Assembly (NCBI GenBank): GCA_917880885.1
Contig: OU862919.1
Location: 13,658,001-13,722,000, forward strand
Source of the DNA: Limnephilus marmoratus
Lineage: Eukaryota; Arthropoda; Insecta; Trichoptera; Limnephilidae
Length of the DNA: 64,000 bases
Direction: 5' to 3'
In this document: positions 43,460 to 55,466 of the stretch, piece by piece
Position numbering within the stretch: the stretch's first letter is position 1
Layout: every line of letters begins with the position of its first letter
The notes under the pieces: model-generated
What the model was told of the DNA's origin: nothing
The model's input: the letters and a program-made list of their open reading frames with translations, nothing else
The model's database searches: none
Program-made: the position numbers and the translations under genes

Positions 43460-44081
43460 CAGGGTCGGCAGTTTGTCAAGTAAGAAAAGCCAAATTGTCA
43501 TGGAACAGGATTACAAAAGTACCAGAGAGCCCAGCATGCGTTGCTATGCCACTTAATAAAGAAATTTTTTCTCCCTGCGTGTCCTTTCCTATTCCCCTTC
43601 CTCTAACGCATCCCCTTCTCTCCAGTTTCCCTCGTCCCAAGAACCCCTCTCCCGAGTTCCCCTCCCTCCTGCATTCCATACATTCAGTTTTCAAACAGCT
43701 TGCGTGCCACCTATCGCAATTTTTTTATAGAAATTTCATAATGCCAGAGCTCACCAGTATATATAGAAACCTTCGCGGGCGTGCTCACAACAACTAATCA
43801 AAGTTTCCCCGCAATCGGATGAACGGTTTAGCAATGTCCAATTTCATGATGCCTGAACTCACTATTATATATAGAAACCATCGCAGGCATGCGCACATCA
43901 AATCCCCAAAGTTTCATCGCAATCGGATGAATGGTTTAGCAACACACAGACATCTCACACACATACATAATCAGAAGCAAGCATATTTTGATTTTTATAT
44001 ACATATGTATAGCATATAGACTACAAAAAGCAATATGATGAAAGCTGCATGCGGCTCGCGAGCAGCTTATTCCGACCCCTG
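43460..44081. mobile_element. Likely SPIN-type hAT MITE with nested repeat
   Basis: Left end cagggtcggcag and right end (reverse-complemented) caggggtcggaataagctgc, with gcggctcgcgagc just inside. The flanks ggttaagg and ggttaggt match at 6 of 8. A C/T-tract repeat (43536-43990) is nested in it. Confidence 0.5.
43536..43990 (+). repeat. C/T-tract dispersed repeat
   Basis: gcatgcgttgctatgccact, a pyrimidine block (43570-43670), then gcgtgccacctatcgcaat, and two tandem copies of the segment from atgcc-gagctcac to aatcggatgaa-ggtttagca (about 43740-43835 and 43850-43940). Confidence 0.6.
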
Positions 44082-45203
44082 GGTTAGGTATTGAACCTGT
44101 CACTTAGGTATTCTAAATCAGCCACACCAACTACTACACCAAGGTAATATTCCTTGTTACCCCTCTCTATGTTATCAGGGAATAAGAAATAAGGGTGAAA
44201 TAATATAAACTGTATTGTAGGGTAACTTTAGACATTTATTTGAAATCACAACAAAATAGAATTATCATTACAATATAAAATAAATCAATTCTAATAATAA
44301 TTTCATAGTTCTTAAAAATAAATTCACTAAAATTTAAAGATAGACTATAATATAAATAATATATCTCAACTTAAGTACTTTATAAACAACACTTGTGCAT
44401 TTAAACATTATCACAAAAATGTTACTGATGTGAAAATAACATTTACCAAATTTCAAAGGAGCCTCTACGACTTTGGTACCAGAGACAATGACGAATATAA
44501 CTCATTGAACCAAAGACAAGGAACATAATAGAGTTTAGCCGCCAAGAAGTAAACAGCCTTGTGTTATTTGAGTATTAAAAAATTAATATCAAAGGTACAT
44601 GATAAAAATTTGGCGCATGTAAATTTCATATACAATAATGTCACAATATCTATGCTAGGTATCTTAGATCTTTAATTATTTAAGATGAATGCAAAGGCTT
44701 TGTCGTTCCAGTACATAAAGATCTTCTTTTCACTTTCGCTGATAACTTAGAGTATCTTTTTTTGTTAGGACGTAAAAAAACTGCTTTTACATATCTTGGT
44801 ATTCCTTTAGAATATTGCCAGATACTTACAATGAATATCAATATTATAAATAACTGGTGCTTTTAAAAAAGATGCCTTGCAGAAAAGCTCAAATGTTATA
44901 AAATTTCATTAAATATCAAGTGTCAGTGTATATTAATGATTTGTTAACAGTATAAGGTTCGGTAATTTTGCATGCGCAACTACGGTCCAAAATCACTCAA
45001 TTTTTTGATTTTTCATTATAGCTTCTAAAGTACGTCATTAAAAAGGTTTTTTTGCTGGTATTTATTATCTGTAGAAGGATTGGAAAAAGACATTAAAAAC
45101 TTTTGTTAACACAACTTACAACTTGTCCAATTTTAGTCCATAATATATATCATTTAATAAATTGATAATTGCGAGAACCACAAAGTTAGCAGCTGATGAT
45201 GTT
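44082..45203. other. AT-rich stretch downstream of RNF25
   Basis: Nothing recognised on either strand. No clear repeat relation to other parts of the window. Confidence 0.4.
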
Positions 45204-45377
45204 AGCATCTCCCACACGCACACTTCGGCGCGACCGAGTCCCGCATCACTTCAGGCCGCCGCGCAGAAAAGTAAAGACCGATAGGTTCACAGCGCTGTTC
45301 ACTGTGAGATTTTTCTGCGCGGCGGCCTGAAGTGGCGCGGGACTCGGTCGCTCTGAAGTGTGCGTGTGGGAGATGCT
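45204..45377. repeat. Long GC-rich hairpin, 67-bp arms
   Basis: Arms 45204-45270 and 45311-45377 are inverted copies with 63 of 67 positions matching (blocks agcatctcccacacgcacac, gcgaccgagtcccgc, cacttcaggccgccgcgc), with a 40-base loop. Much more GC-rich than its surroundings. No target duplication or second copy in the window. Confidence 0.85.
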
Positions 45378-45993
45378 ATTATGTGCGACGCGTCACCCAC
45401 ACTGACCATTGACAAGTGAACAAATATGACGGACAAAGAGTGTTTTCAAACCATACAAATCTATGCTGTCATTTAGTGCGTTAACTGTTCACTAGGTGAC
45501 ACTCATGTTTCAAACATCGGTATTTTAGTGACCGCGGGTGTTTGGACCATAGTTGTGAGAAATTACAGTATGAGAAAATGTCAAATTTTGTATTTTCTAC
45601 ATAACACACTCAAAAAGAGGTTGTTTATGCATGGCCATTCTTTTAAGAACTGAAGAGTTATGTATTAGTTTGTGTATAATTGTGAAATCTATCAGAAACT
45701 AGCCATTTAAATGATATCTATGAGTGCAGTTTAAATTGTATTTGAGGGATTATAAGTTGTGTTATGTTTGTGAAGTTTAAATGTGTTACAGTTCCTAGGG
45801 CTAACTAAAAGTGTAACGTGTGGCTGCTCTATGATGAGTATAAAGCTGCTTTAACCTATTTCACAGTCTCCTTGCTCCATTTATTGAAGTTTCATCACAT
45901 ATATCCCGATGAATGCAGATTAATTGCCTAAGCGTAGCAGATATGGATACTATTCTATATCAGATGATTAGAGCCCTGGTGTTTTCACTTTGT

Positions 45994-45999
45994 TTTATT
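45994..45999 (-). terminator. Candidate RNF25 poly(A) signal
   Basis: First AATAAA on the minus strand after the RNF25 stop that I can find (tttatt on plus), about 940 bases downstream. Use is inferred. Confidence 0.3.
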
Positions 46000-46442
46000 G
46001 AATCATTGAGGCATAAATTTTCACGAAAGATAAGAAGATATGTATCTGGTTTTTCTGAATTTCTTCCAAATGGCACTCTAATTTTACAATAATTATCATT
46101 ATCATGAGTATTGTGAGATTGGTTCCAGAAAAATAACAAGTCGACTCCTGAAAAGATTGATTTTCCAGTTGCTCAGGTAAAATCCTATAAAAAACATTCG
46201 ACACGAAAAGTTTAGGTCAATACAGAAGACGTATTGTGCTCTAACCTAAAAAGACTTTAGATAATTCATACATAGACACGTGCACATAAAACATTTACTC
46301 AATATATGGTTACAACATTAAGTTAGTTTATAGATTAATGGCATATATTGTATTGGTATAATATTAGCTAAAGCAGTGGCTTCAGGTGACTAGGAATGTA
46401 GACAAAGTGACAATAAGTTATTATAATTAGAGTGTGTAAACA

Positions 46443-46881
46443 TTGACCAAAATCCAATACGGGGCACGGTGTGTGTCGGTGTCGGTGGTTGGGAACAAAC
46501 AACAAACTCTCGAGCAATTCAGCAGCCAAGCCAACCTTATTGCGGAACCAATAATAATACCATATTAAAAATTATTATCACAAAATCGACTTTAACGACA
46601 CGGCTCACTTCGGTGGAAAGCGGAATAGAGATACAGGCTTTAGAAACCTCGGTCTATCGGATGAGTTGAGCGGATGTCGGGAAGACACAACACGTCACAC
46701 GAGACAGTGGCAGCTACGCAGCTGTGGGCAGTGACCCGGGATCCGTCCGGGCCGCCCGTCCGAACAGTGTCACTCCTCAGTCTTGGACCTTACAATCACG
46801 ACGGCAATTGATGGTGAAGGTAAATATGTTTAAAGGGAGGGGTGGGTAAAACCGGTAGCCCCGTATTGGGTTTTTAGTCAA
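46443..46881. mobile_element. Small TIR element in RNF25 3' region
   Basis: Left end ttgaccaaaatccaatacgg and right end (reverse-complemented) ttgactaaaaacccaatacg continue to ggggc on both sides, giving inverted repeats of about 24 bp. It starts 60 bases after the RNF25 stop codon, so it probably sits in the 3' UTR. Confidence 0.5.
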
Positions 46882-46940
46882 GAGGTGTACAACGTCTGCT
46901 AAGTGGCAGACACGAGGGCGAGGTTCTCTGCAAGCCATCG

Positions 46941-47174
46941 TCATCTAGTAGCCGACGCGCATGAGTTTGCCCCATGCACGGCGCGGCCCTTACCCCGGCG
47001 ATTGAAGCCCCGGTTGCGGTTGAAGCCGCGGTAAGGGCCTCGGTAGCCCCCGCGCCCGCCCTGGGGGCTGCAGGATGCCGAGCCCTCGTGGGACTCCCCC
47101 GGCTTCGGGGCACCGGGCTCGCTGGGCAGGTTGTTCACCTCCTCGGTCGGGGAGTCGTCAGGAGAGCTATCGGA
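46941..47174 (-). CDS. RNF25: RNF25 exon 5 (C-terminal, Gly/Arg-rich)
   Basis: The acceptor cttgcag precedes 47174, phase 0 after exon 4. Residues 264-340: a Ser/Asp/Glu/Pro-rich piece (SDSSPDDSPTEEVNN) followed by an RG/FNR-rich tail (QGGRGGYRGPYRGFNRNRGF) and a stop at 46941-46943. Vertebrate RNF25 also ends in a long disordered Arg/Gly/Pro-rich tail, so the assignment fits. The DNA here is notably GC-rich compared with its surroundings, as are the other RNF25 exons. Confidence 0.75.
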   Translation of the reverse strand, partial: SDSSPDDSPTEEVNNLPSEPGAPKPGESHEGSASCSPQGGRGGYRGPYRGFNRNRGFNRRGKGRAVHGANSCASATR

Positions 47175-47219
47175 CTGCAAGAGAAAATACAAATCGTGAA
47201 TCATGTAGCCTCCTGTTAA

Positions 47220-50200
47220 GGAACGTGTCTGATAAGGACCATAAGGACAACTGAATTAAGATATTAAAATTGTTTTATTTTTTATTGAAAAATATCTACA
47301 AAATGCTGCAGCTCTTTCTTACACTTTAAATAATGGTAGGATAAATGATGAGACACACAATAGATGTGCGTCTATTTTCTCCAAAGTACTATTTTTTGCT
47401 TTTGGAGGAAACAGAAATATCTTATTACGGCTCAGCGACGACGACGGGAATTGCGTTTAATTTTTTTTTTATATGTGTGAGGGAGATGTATGATAATAAT
47501 TGTATGTTTCGTTTGGGGGGGTGCAGACATTTATTCATCATTTTGACTGTTGTTATTTTGTGTGTAAGAAATAGTTGCAGTATTATATGTTTAAGAATAA
47601 AAGCAAAATCATCCGCGCATTGACATTTGACATTTTTGAATTATTGGAATTCACTCACATTTCAATATTGTCATTGTTTCCAGTGGGTTCAGAACAGGGG
47701 GTTCAGAAATCCAAGAGAAGATATATCTAATCAAAATTTACATTTAGAGTTTCGTAAATAATAATTTTATTGTAATTTCAATCCATACAAAAGGTAGTAA
47801 AAGATGTTCATAATGTAAACCAATTCATAGTAAAGATTAATCTAAATAGGATTTCGAGTAATAGCTTCATCCGGTGCAAAGGCAGTTGTCATTCTGCGAC
47901 GAACTCGATCGGTACAACTCGCGAAAGATCGGAGATCACGTGGTATCCATGACTCGTGATCGACGCACCAAGCCAATTTGGTAAAGAAATGCATAGTTTC
48001 GTTCAAATCACCGTCAGAGGGATCTGTATGGGCCAGGATATTTTTCTATACAGAATTTTGCATGGAACACATCTCGCACAAAATGGAAATAGGTACCGAT
48101 TTCTACGCAGTGGCGCGAGTTTTAAATACGGATTTTAAAGGAGCCCTATTTATTGTGTGATTATGAACTTGTTTTATAATGATTACAAACTTGTTTTATA
48201 ATAATATTATTTGTAGATTATTATAAAACAAGTTTCTTTTATTTTATCACCTTTTTAATGGGGGTTCAGCGCACAAACGCACTTTAGAGAAAACCACCAC
48301 TGCTTGTTTCATACTTCAAAATTATCGTCACGACTAGGGGTCTACGGAGATGTCACACGGTGTGTGAGAGAGATGCAAGAAAATGATTACTTTTTCCTTT
48401 GGAGGAAACAGACCAACGTACATTGTGTATCTCATCTTTTGAAAGAGCTGCAGCAATATTGTGATAAGGAACGTATGTTTATTGCCTTTTTTTGAGCCGT
48501 CACGGTACCATAATCGTATTGTAGTTTCCTGACTAAATTAGAATTTTATTTTGTGGTATTTGATGTGCGATTCATGTTCATAATTTCTATTCTAATGACG
48601 AATTCACTTATCTGTGTTATTTTTCATCAGTTTTAATCCATGTCATGCTGTGAATTTAGATTTATTATTGGAAATAAGCAGGGTAATATCTGACACATTA
48701 TTTTTTAATTAAATTTTGCTGTGTAACTTAACAAAAATTCCATGTAATGTTTTTTAATAACATAAATGCCTTATGCATATGTAAATAAATAAAATTTGAG
48801 AAATCAACATTTGAATTGCGCAACATGATTCTAAATAGTCATTAGTTTTAGTTATATTTAGTTTAGTTATCGGAGTTATTTAGTTTAGTTATCGGAGAAT
48901 TATTATAATAATTTTTTTTTGTATGATTGAAATAAAAAGTGAAGTGAGAGTTTTAATGTAAATTCCTTATAGGCCAGTGCAATTAGCGCAAAAAAGGGGG
49001 TTGCGATCAGAATTATTCCGGTAGTCCCAATTTTTTTTATGTTTTATACACTCATCTCCTGATGTAATATCTGAGTTTTCAACCTTGGGTCACTTGAGCT
49101 TTCGCCGCCATTTTGAAAAAAACAGCCGAAATCGCGCCAAAATCTAGTTTTTCTCAATATCTCATTTCCAATAAAAATTTCGGCTAAAGTAGTCTTACAA
49201 GTTTAGTAGAACATAAAATTACCTACAATTTTTATTCAAAGAATTTTCTTCTATCACTAATAAATATTGAGATATGCAGTCATAAAAATGTTTAAAGTTC
49301 ATAAAAACAGGTAAATTGCTCAACTTGGTTTGGTTTTTTGTGCATATCTATTTTCCAGTACGATTTTGTGAAAAAATTACTCAACCCTCTTTGGCTGGAT
49401 TAAGCAATGTATATATCTTTCCATGAACTATTTTTTGACAGTTTCTAATTTGAAAGCTTTTCATATACACGGTTGTTTAACCCCTCCGAAAATCGCCATT
49501 TAAGCCCTTTCTCTAACGAAATGACATTTTACGAAAACTTTTTGTTATTACCGCTTCACAATTAAAGCTCTATAAATGAAACATTTCTGAACGTAGCCGA
49601 ATAGTAAAAACTGTTTTAGAAAGGTTACAAAATAGCTTTCAAATTATTATATTACAAATAAATATTAGCATTTGTAAATTTCAAAATTTAGAACGCAAAC
49701 ATTAAAAATAGGCAAAAATGACTCGCGTGATGTTTTTATGTGAAAACGGTACTAAAAATCACAGATTATGTAAACAGCAATACTTATTATATTGTATAAA
49801 TGTGTAATAAACACTTTTGTTACCTCACTTTTTTATCATTTCATATAAAAATATTTAATAAAAATTAAAATAGTCGAGCGCGGTCGAGCCGCCGGTAGTA
49901 AATTTGGGCGGGTAAATATTTGTGTCAGACTACGCGACTGACAGCATATTCCAGTTATATATTTCTATGGACAACTTGATAGGGATGTACAGCTTGATCT
50001 ACTATCGACCTTTTACTTTTTGTTTTAGGGATGTAACTAAAACAATAACGGAGTTAGAACGATTTCTATGGAGACACACGCGCTGACGTATAAACATGCT
50101 TATTGTACTTGACTGCTGTCGTATTTCTAACACTTATATCTGCTTAAGTTGTGGAGGGGTTAAGACTTGTATAAAATATTCACCATGTTTTTAGTAAGTA

Positions 50201-50363
50201 AGTCTTTATGACATCTGCAAGAGAAAATGGGGCAAGAAAAGATGGAAATCTCAATGGTGACTTATAACCGGAGGTGTGGAAGGTATCGAGAGCATCTCAT
50301 ATCCTTATCCTATATTCTCCATCCCCTTCCCCCCCTCTCCCTTTCCTAAGTCTAAAATTTAGC
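47220..50363. other. RNF25 intron 4, repeat-derived
   Basis: No exon seen. 47440-47640 resembles 28890-29060, and 48340-48480 resembles the same family. 48187-48235 is a perfect 19-bp-arm hairpin (aaacttgttttataataat / attattataaaacaagttt). 48960-49990 is unassigned AT-rich sequence. Confidence 0.45.
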
Positions 50364-50367
50364 TTAA

Positions 50368-51074
50368 GAGGGCATTACCAGAGAAAGCCGGAAATACGTC
50401 ATTTTCAAAAAAGTTTTTAGACGTATTGACTCTTTTCCACAAAAAATTATAAATGGATTTCGAAAGATTGTTCTTTTATCTAGCATAGTTATGTAATAAA
50501 TTTTTAGATTTTTTTTTAATTTTTAGTATAATAAGGTTATTCCATAGGTCGTTGACAGATTTGTTAAATTTTCAAAAAAGTTTTTGTATTATACCACACC
50601 CATTTCAAATAATGTAATCATGCAGTAAAATAAATCAATACATTATCTAGCAAAGTTATGTATTAGAATTTTAGTTTCAATAAAATCATTAAAAAATATG
50701 TACGTACATGTGTTTCTTGGCGAAAATTGGTCCATTTGTGTATTTATTTGCGCACTTACAAACTAATATATTTCAGATTTTTTTAACATTCTTATTAAAT
50801 TTAGACATTATTGAAAAATGATAAATACTTATAATCAAAAAATAACTACAAAAAATACACTATTTTAATAGTTTTATCATCACGCCTTTCAGCATTTTTG
50901 GATGAAGGTATAAATTAAAGCTAATTTGGATTGAAATAAATTCGATATTGAGTTATAATTTAAAAAAGCTGGTACGGAGAATAATCAATCTTTCTCATTG
51001 TAACTGCCCTGCACGATCGGAAGAACAACTTTCGACGAAATGTGGATTTTCGTCCGCTGGCTGGTTAAACGCTC
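50368..51074. mobile_element. Non-autonomous element, TTAA TSD (copy 2)
   Basis: 707 bp, nearly identical to 1994-2706 in the same orientation, flanked by ttaa (50364-50367 and 51075-51078). It lies in RNF25 intron 4. Confidence 0.8.
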
Positions 51075-51306
51075 TTAAGATAAATTAAAACTCCGTCTCC
51101 AAACAATATTAGCATAAGAAACTCTTTTGGCTTCACTGCACTTCACATGTATATTTTTATGTCTATTATACGTATATAAGCTGTTTGTTTCTTACAAATA
51201 AAATAAAATAAAATAACCGTGATGGATGATTAATAATGATGACATTAAAAAAATGTATAAATCATAAACAAAAAAGGAAAAAGATACATACTTTAATACG
51301 CCTCAC

Positions 51307-51546
51307 CTTATTAGCGGCGCCCTCATCGGTGGTGAGCAGAAGCAGCTTGCTGTTGTCGGCCTCCGTGTCGATGATGCCCCCCTTGACTCGCTGACGCTGG
51401 TACAGGTCGGCCATGCGCTTCTGCAGCTCGCGCAGCTCCTTGGTCAGCTCGAAGGAGCGAGCGTTGCTGAGAGCCAGGGGCGGGGGTGCGCTGCTCAGGG
51501 CCGAGGAGTCACAGGATATGGCCTCACGGCAGACTGGGCACGTCGG
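51307..51546 (-). CDS. RNF25: RNF25 exon 4 (end of RING, linker)
   Basis: The acceptor catccccag precedes 51546; the donor gtgagg starts at 51306, phase 0 at both ends. Residues 184-263. It opens with PTCPVCREAI, the last CPVC pair (Cys186, Cys189) that closes the RING, then a coiled-coil-like stretch (ELTKELRELQKRMADLYQRQ) and GGIIDTEADNSK. The LYQRQ--GGIID-EA block is shared with vertebrate RNF25, which makes the assignment firm. The zinc-binding site is thus split across exons 3 and 4. Confidence 0.93.
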
Positions 51547-52396
51547 CTGGGGATGAGCAACAATAGGATTATTATAACTGTCCATTTTCAAGTAAAACCC
51601 AATTAGTCTCTATGACCGCCTTAAAAGCTCTTCTACCACAAGGATACGCAAGTATCCCGTTACTCATGTTATGAACTCATAACTTGTCAAGCGCAGTTCG
51701 TACACGTTGCTACTGAAATCACGAGGCCCGCCAATTGTTGAATTCTCCAAATGTCAAAGCTTGAATGCTTTCGTAACCTCACTCACAACCAAATAGTTGC
51801 ATATTGACCTTATTGGGTTTTACTAATCATGATATGAGATTTTCGTCTTCGTAAATTCCATACCGCGTATGAGCCAATAATTTAAAATAAGTTTTTTTGG
51901 CGCTTTCAGTTGAACAGCACAAGCTGCATTGATTGGTGCTTTCAAATTATGAAATTGGCCAATAGACTACACGTATTAGGTTTAAGTCAATACTGCGAAT
52001 GAACTATTCCCATTAAATAAGCAAGCAGAGCGCGTATATCCCTGGATAGTTTTTAGTCCCACCTAAACATTTTTAGAAATTGTTCTCCATGGTATTGGAA
52101 TTACACAGACGATATGGCTAATGAATGTTTAAGATAATTTAGATCACTGATTCTGAAATGGACAATATAGTCCTCTGGTGGGTACTGAAGACAATCAGGG
52201 GGAGGTACGTAGTGCACTCGGGGACAAAAACAGGCTGAAAGGAGGGGGGAGCCAAATTAATTTGAGAAACTATGATTGTGTCCGATGGGTTCATTCATTA
52301 TACGGATTGTTCACAGCTCAAAAACATGGAGGCTGCAGTTAATCAAATATAGGAATGAATAATTGTATAATAAAACTCTCTTGGAGCTTTGATATA

Positions 52397-52788
52397 CAGG
52401 GTGTCCGGGGGTAAAGTGCATTAACTTCGGGAGGTAATTCTACATGATATTGTAAGTAAAATAAGATAAATAACTTTTTTCGAAATTCCAACTTTTACGG
52501 GTAGTTTTGTGGTAAAAACGTAAAATTTGACCGGCGTGCGCGGCCAGCTTTATTATTATCCACTGTTACGATACGGGCCAGTCACCACCATTTATTGTTA
52601 CCACGATCGCGCCCGGCAGGCTCCCGGCAAGTAAGATCGTGCCTCACACTAAGGATTTTTAGTAGGTAGATCTTTTTGTATGGGAAAAAAAATGTTGGAA
52701 TTTCGAAAAAAGTTATTAATCTTTTTTACTCCTACCATCATGTAGAATCACCTCCCGAAGTTAATGCACTTTACCCCCGGACACCCTG
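52397..52788. mobile_element. mariner/Tc-like MITE
   Basis: Inverted ends cagggtgtccgggggtaaag and, mirrored, ctttacccccggacaccctg, extending inward about 85 bp with few mismatches (ttcgaaattccaa also mirrored). Flanked by TATA on both sides (TA target). 392 bp, no coding. In RNF25 intron 3. Confidence 0.8.
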
Positions 52789-53150
52789 TATAATATTTTG
52801 TCATAAAGAATATATGGGCACATATTGTTCGGCAAGAGTCGCGAATTGATCTAAAATTATAGCACAATATATTTTAAAAGACGATTAAACACACATTTAT
52901 TAAGAATATGGTAAGTACCCACTCGCATTCACGCTCATACAAACACGTCTCAACGTATGTATGAAAAAGATTCAAGGTCAGAAATTCTTGCTCGATGTTC
53001 GACAGAAATTTACGATTTGACTTAGCCACTTGAGTCTTGGTGGAATATCTATTGGATGCAATGACGAGCGTGGTTCCAAGTCAACATGTTCGATCAAGCC
53101 AAATCGTCAAGCATGAATATACTAGTATACATAGCTATGGTTATATAATA

Positions 53151-53308
53151 CAGTGAAACCCTCTTAAGAAGTTTTCCAAGGGACTGGAAAAAACAAACTT
53201 CTTAAGCAGGAAAATCTTTTATGTGGGGAAAATTGGGCCAATTTTGAGCCAAGGAACCGAAAAAAACAAACTTCTTAAGCCACGAAACTTCTTAAGAGGA
53301 TTTCACTG
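53151..53308. mobile_element. pogo/Tigger-like MITE
   Basis: cagtgaaaccctcttaagaa and the mirror cttcttaagaggatttcactg form the ends; an internal acaaacttcttaagc is repeated. TA precedes the left end, but no TA follows the right end. 158 bp. Confidence 0.6.
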
Positions 53309-53551
53309 GAGTATAGGTTCAATTAATAATAAGTATGTAATACACAACCATCAAGTCAATTTATAACAAGCATGACCTGTAGTGATTTCACATGTTGAGA
53401 TTATAACTCAATGAATGGCATTGTTATTGTAAGTTAGATTACAGCCTCACAATATGCGCAGCGAGATATAAAGATTAAACACAACATTAAACCACAACAA
53501 ACCAACCAATAAATTAAAACCCTCTGCTGACACTTTTAAAATAAATAAATC

Positions 53552-54296
53552 GGGTGAAATGCAGATCCTGCCAAAGTTTGGAAATTTATTAAAAAGGCAC
53601 TTTCTAGATGAGAAAAGTGTGGAGAAGCTGAATAAAAAAAAATTAAGGCACGCTCGGCAAATTGAGGGAGATACATCCGTTTAAAGTATAAATAAAATTT
53701 CACTTCGTGAATCGATACTACGACACTCCGCCCGCCATTTTGTCACTGTTATGTTGGTATCCCAGACCTACAAACAAGAGCCAGATACGATTGTAGCCGA
53801 CTTCGTGGGATAAATGATAAGGCGCGTAGATACTGGAATGGAGACAAACCATTCAAATCCTGGGATGTTTTTTAAAATAAAGATAATATACACAAGCCCG
53901 CTACACAAACCCTGCATAGCCAAACAAACCATTCAAAAACGTAGGCTGTTTTTTAAAGAAAAGATAACATACACAATCCCGTTAGATAAATAATTCTGTT
54001 TTTCAATTACGCGCCTTATCCATGTATCCCACGAAGTCGGCTACAATCGTATTTTGCTCTTCTTTGTATCAGGGATACCAACATAACAGTGACAATATGG
54101 CCGCCGGGTTGTCATAGTGTCGGTTCGCGAAGTGAAATTTTACTTAACGCCATTGAAAATTAATTACTTATTCAAATTTTTTTCTATTGCTTTCCGCACT
54201 TTTTTTCACCTTCCAGATTAAAGTTCTCAACTTAAAACGCAGTGAAAACATGGTTTTTGGCAAAAAACAAACTTTGGCAGGATCTGCATTCCTCCC
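53552..54296. mobile_element. Palindromic MITE, 8-bp TSD (copy 2)
   Basis: Ends gggtgaaatgcagatcctgc and, mirrored, gggaggaatgcagatcctgc, flanked by a perfect duplication, aataaatc (53544-53551 and 54297-54304). 745 bp. The inner inverted arms (gccgacttcgtgggata mirrored near 54030) and a nested gcgggcttgtgtat unit are as in the foldback at 8143 and 22915. In RNF25 intron 3. Confidence 0.85.
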
Positions 54297-54432
54297 AATA
54301 AATCATATAGGTAAATTAGTGTTCATCATGTAAAGCATGATTATAATATATGTAATATATTTTAGTATGCCAGGAGCATTTTTTAAGGTTCAAAATACCA
54401 TAAAATCGAAGCAAGTGTGGTGAGATATGAGC

Positions 54433-54703
54433 AAATCCACAGTGGATTACTGGAGGTTAAATAAATTGACAGATCCACAGTGGATTTTATGGCACACTAG
54501 GGGTTAAATGAATTGACAAATCCACAGTGGATTTCATGGCACACTAGGGGTTAAATTAATTGGCAAATCCACAGTGGATTACTAGGGGTTAAATAAATTG
54601 ACAAATCCACAGTGGATTTTGTGGCGCACTAGGGGTTAAATTAATTGACAATCCAGTGGATTTCATGGCACACTAGGGGTTAAATTAATTGACAAATCTG
54701 AAG
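54433..54703. repeat. Minisatellite of aaatccacagtggattt palindromes
   Basis: Six units of about 35-60 bp, each with the palindrome aaatccacagtggattt plus most with cacactaggggttaaat. It lies just inside RNF25 intron 3, about 65 bases from the exon 3 donor. Confidence 0.85.
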
Positions 54704-54762
54704 AAATTTTGTTATTTTTGTGATCCGTAATAAGATTCTAACATTAAAATGAAGTCGGAATA

Positions 54763-54768
54763 ACTTGC
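54763..54768 (-). promoter_or_regulatory. RNF25: GC-type splice donor of RNF25 intron 3
   Basis: The minus strand reads catg|gcaagtta after codon 183. The only donor that keeps phase 0 with exon 4 and preserves the RING is gcaagt, the consensus of GC-AG introns. The nearby GT (a|gttatt) is weak and would shift the frame, destroying CPVC. Confidence 0.7.
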
Positions 54769-54987
54769 CATGTATGGCTTGGCGGTGGGTTTCTGCCACA
54801 GCGGCAGCTTGTCAAACTCCTCGTGGTAGTTCTTCTCTCCAGCCTCCAGGTGGCGCGCCAGGCAGTAGCTGTGAAAGTGGTGGTAGCACGGCGTCTTGAT
54901 GAACTCGTCACCCATCGTGAAGTCGTACAAGCAGATCACGCACTGACCGCTGGGCAGGTTCTTGTTGGTCAGATTCTCGCGGATCAG
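54769..54987 (-). CDS. RNF25: RNF25 exon 3 (RING-H2 body)
   Basis: The acceptor gtttccag precedes 54987. Residues 111-183. It contains the first six zinc ligands of a RING-H2: Cys126, Cys129 (CVIC), Cys144, His146, His149 and Cys152 (within TPCYHHFHSYCLARHLE). The GQCVICLYDF and KTPCYHHFHSYCLARHLE text is close to vertebrate RNF25. A lysine/glutamate spacer follows before the last CPVC pair in exon 4, a longer spacer than in ordinary RINGs, as known for this family. RNF25 works as an E3 ligase with UBE2D/UBE2E-type E2s; in mammals it also acts on stalled ribosomes. Confidence 0.95.
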
Positions 54988-55466
54988 CTGGAAACATAAA
55001 CACATTTTCAATATATAATATTTCTGAATGTAAAAGTCAATCTGATTTTTCAACCATATCAGAATTTACTGATACCATTGAAATTTTTGTACACAATGGT
55101 TTCTTGATTGGTGTACAGATACATTACATAAATCTTATGAAAATATGGTTCGTTAATCTGATTATACAGATGTAATAAGTGCAAATATGGGCTGCAGTTT
55201 TATTAGGCCCAGATTTTGGAAATTACATTTCAACTTAATTGCTACAAGGAACAACTAATTACATTTGGATAGATAGTAAACGATGCATTAAAAATCCATT
55301 TTTATTCAATCAAAGTTCAAAATCTTCTGTATAAAACGATTTGTTTGGTGCCATTTCGAATTTTTGTATGGATTGACATTTGCAGAGTTTTGTTTCAATT
55401 AAAATAGGCATGAATTACTTAGAGTCGGTTTTATAACCATCCGTTCGTTACGCTTGATATCATTTT

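Noticed and set aside
46974..47219. 81-codon plus-strand frame (Ala/Val-rich)
   Set aside because: Antisense shadow of the GC-rich RNF25 exon 5.
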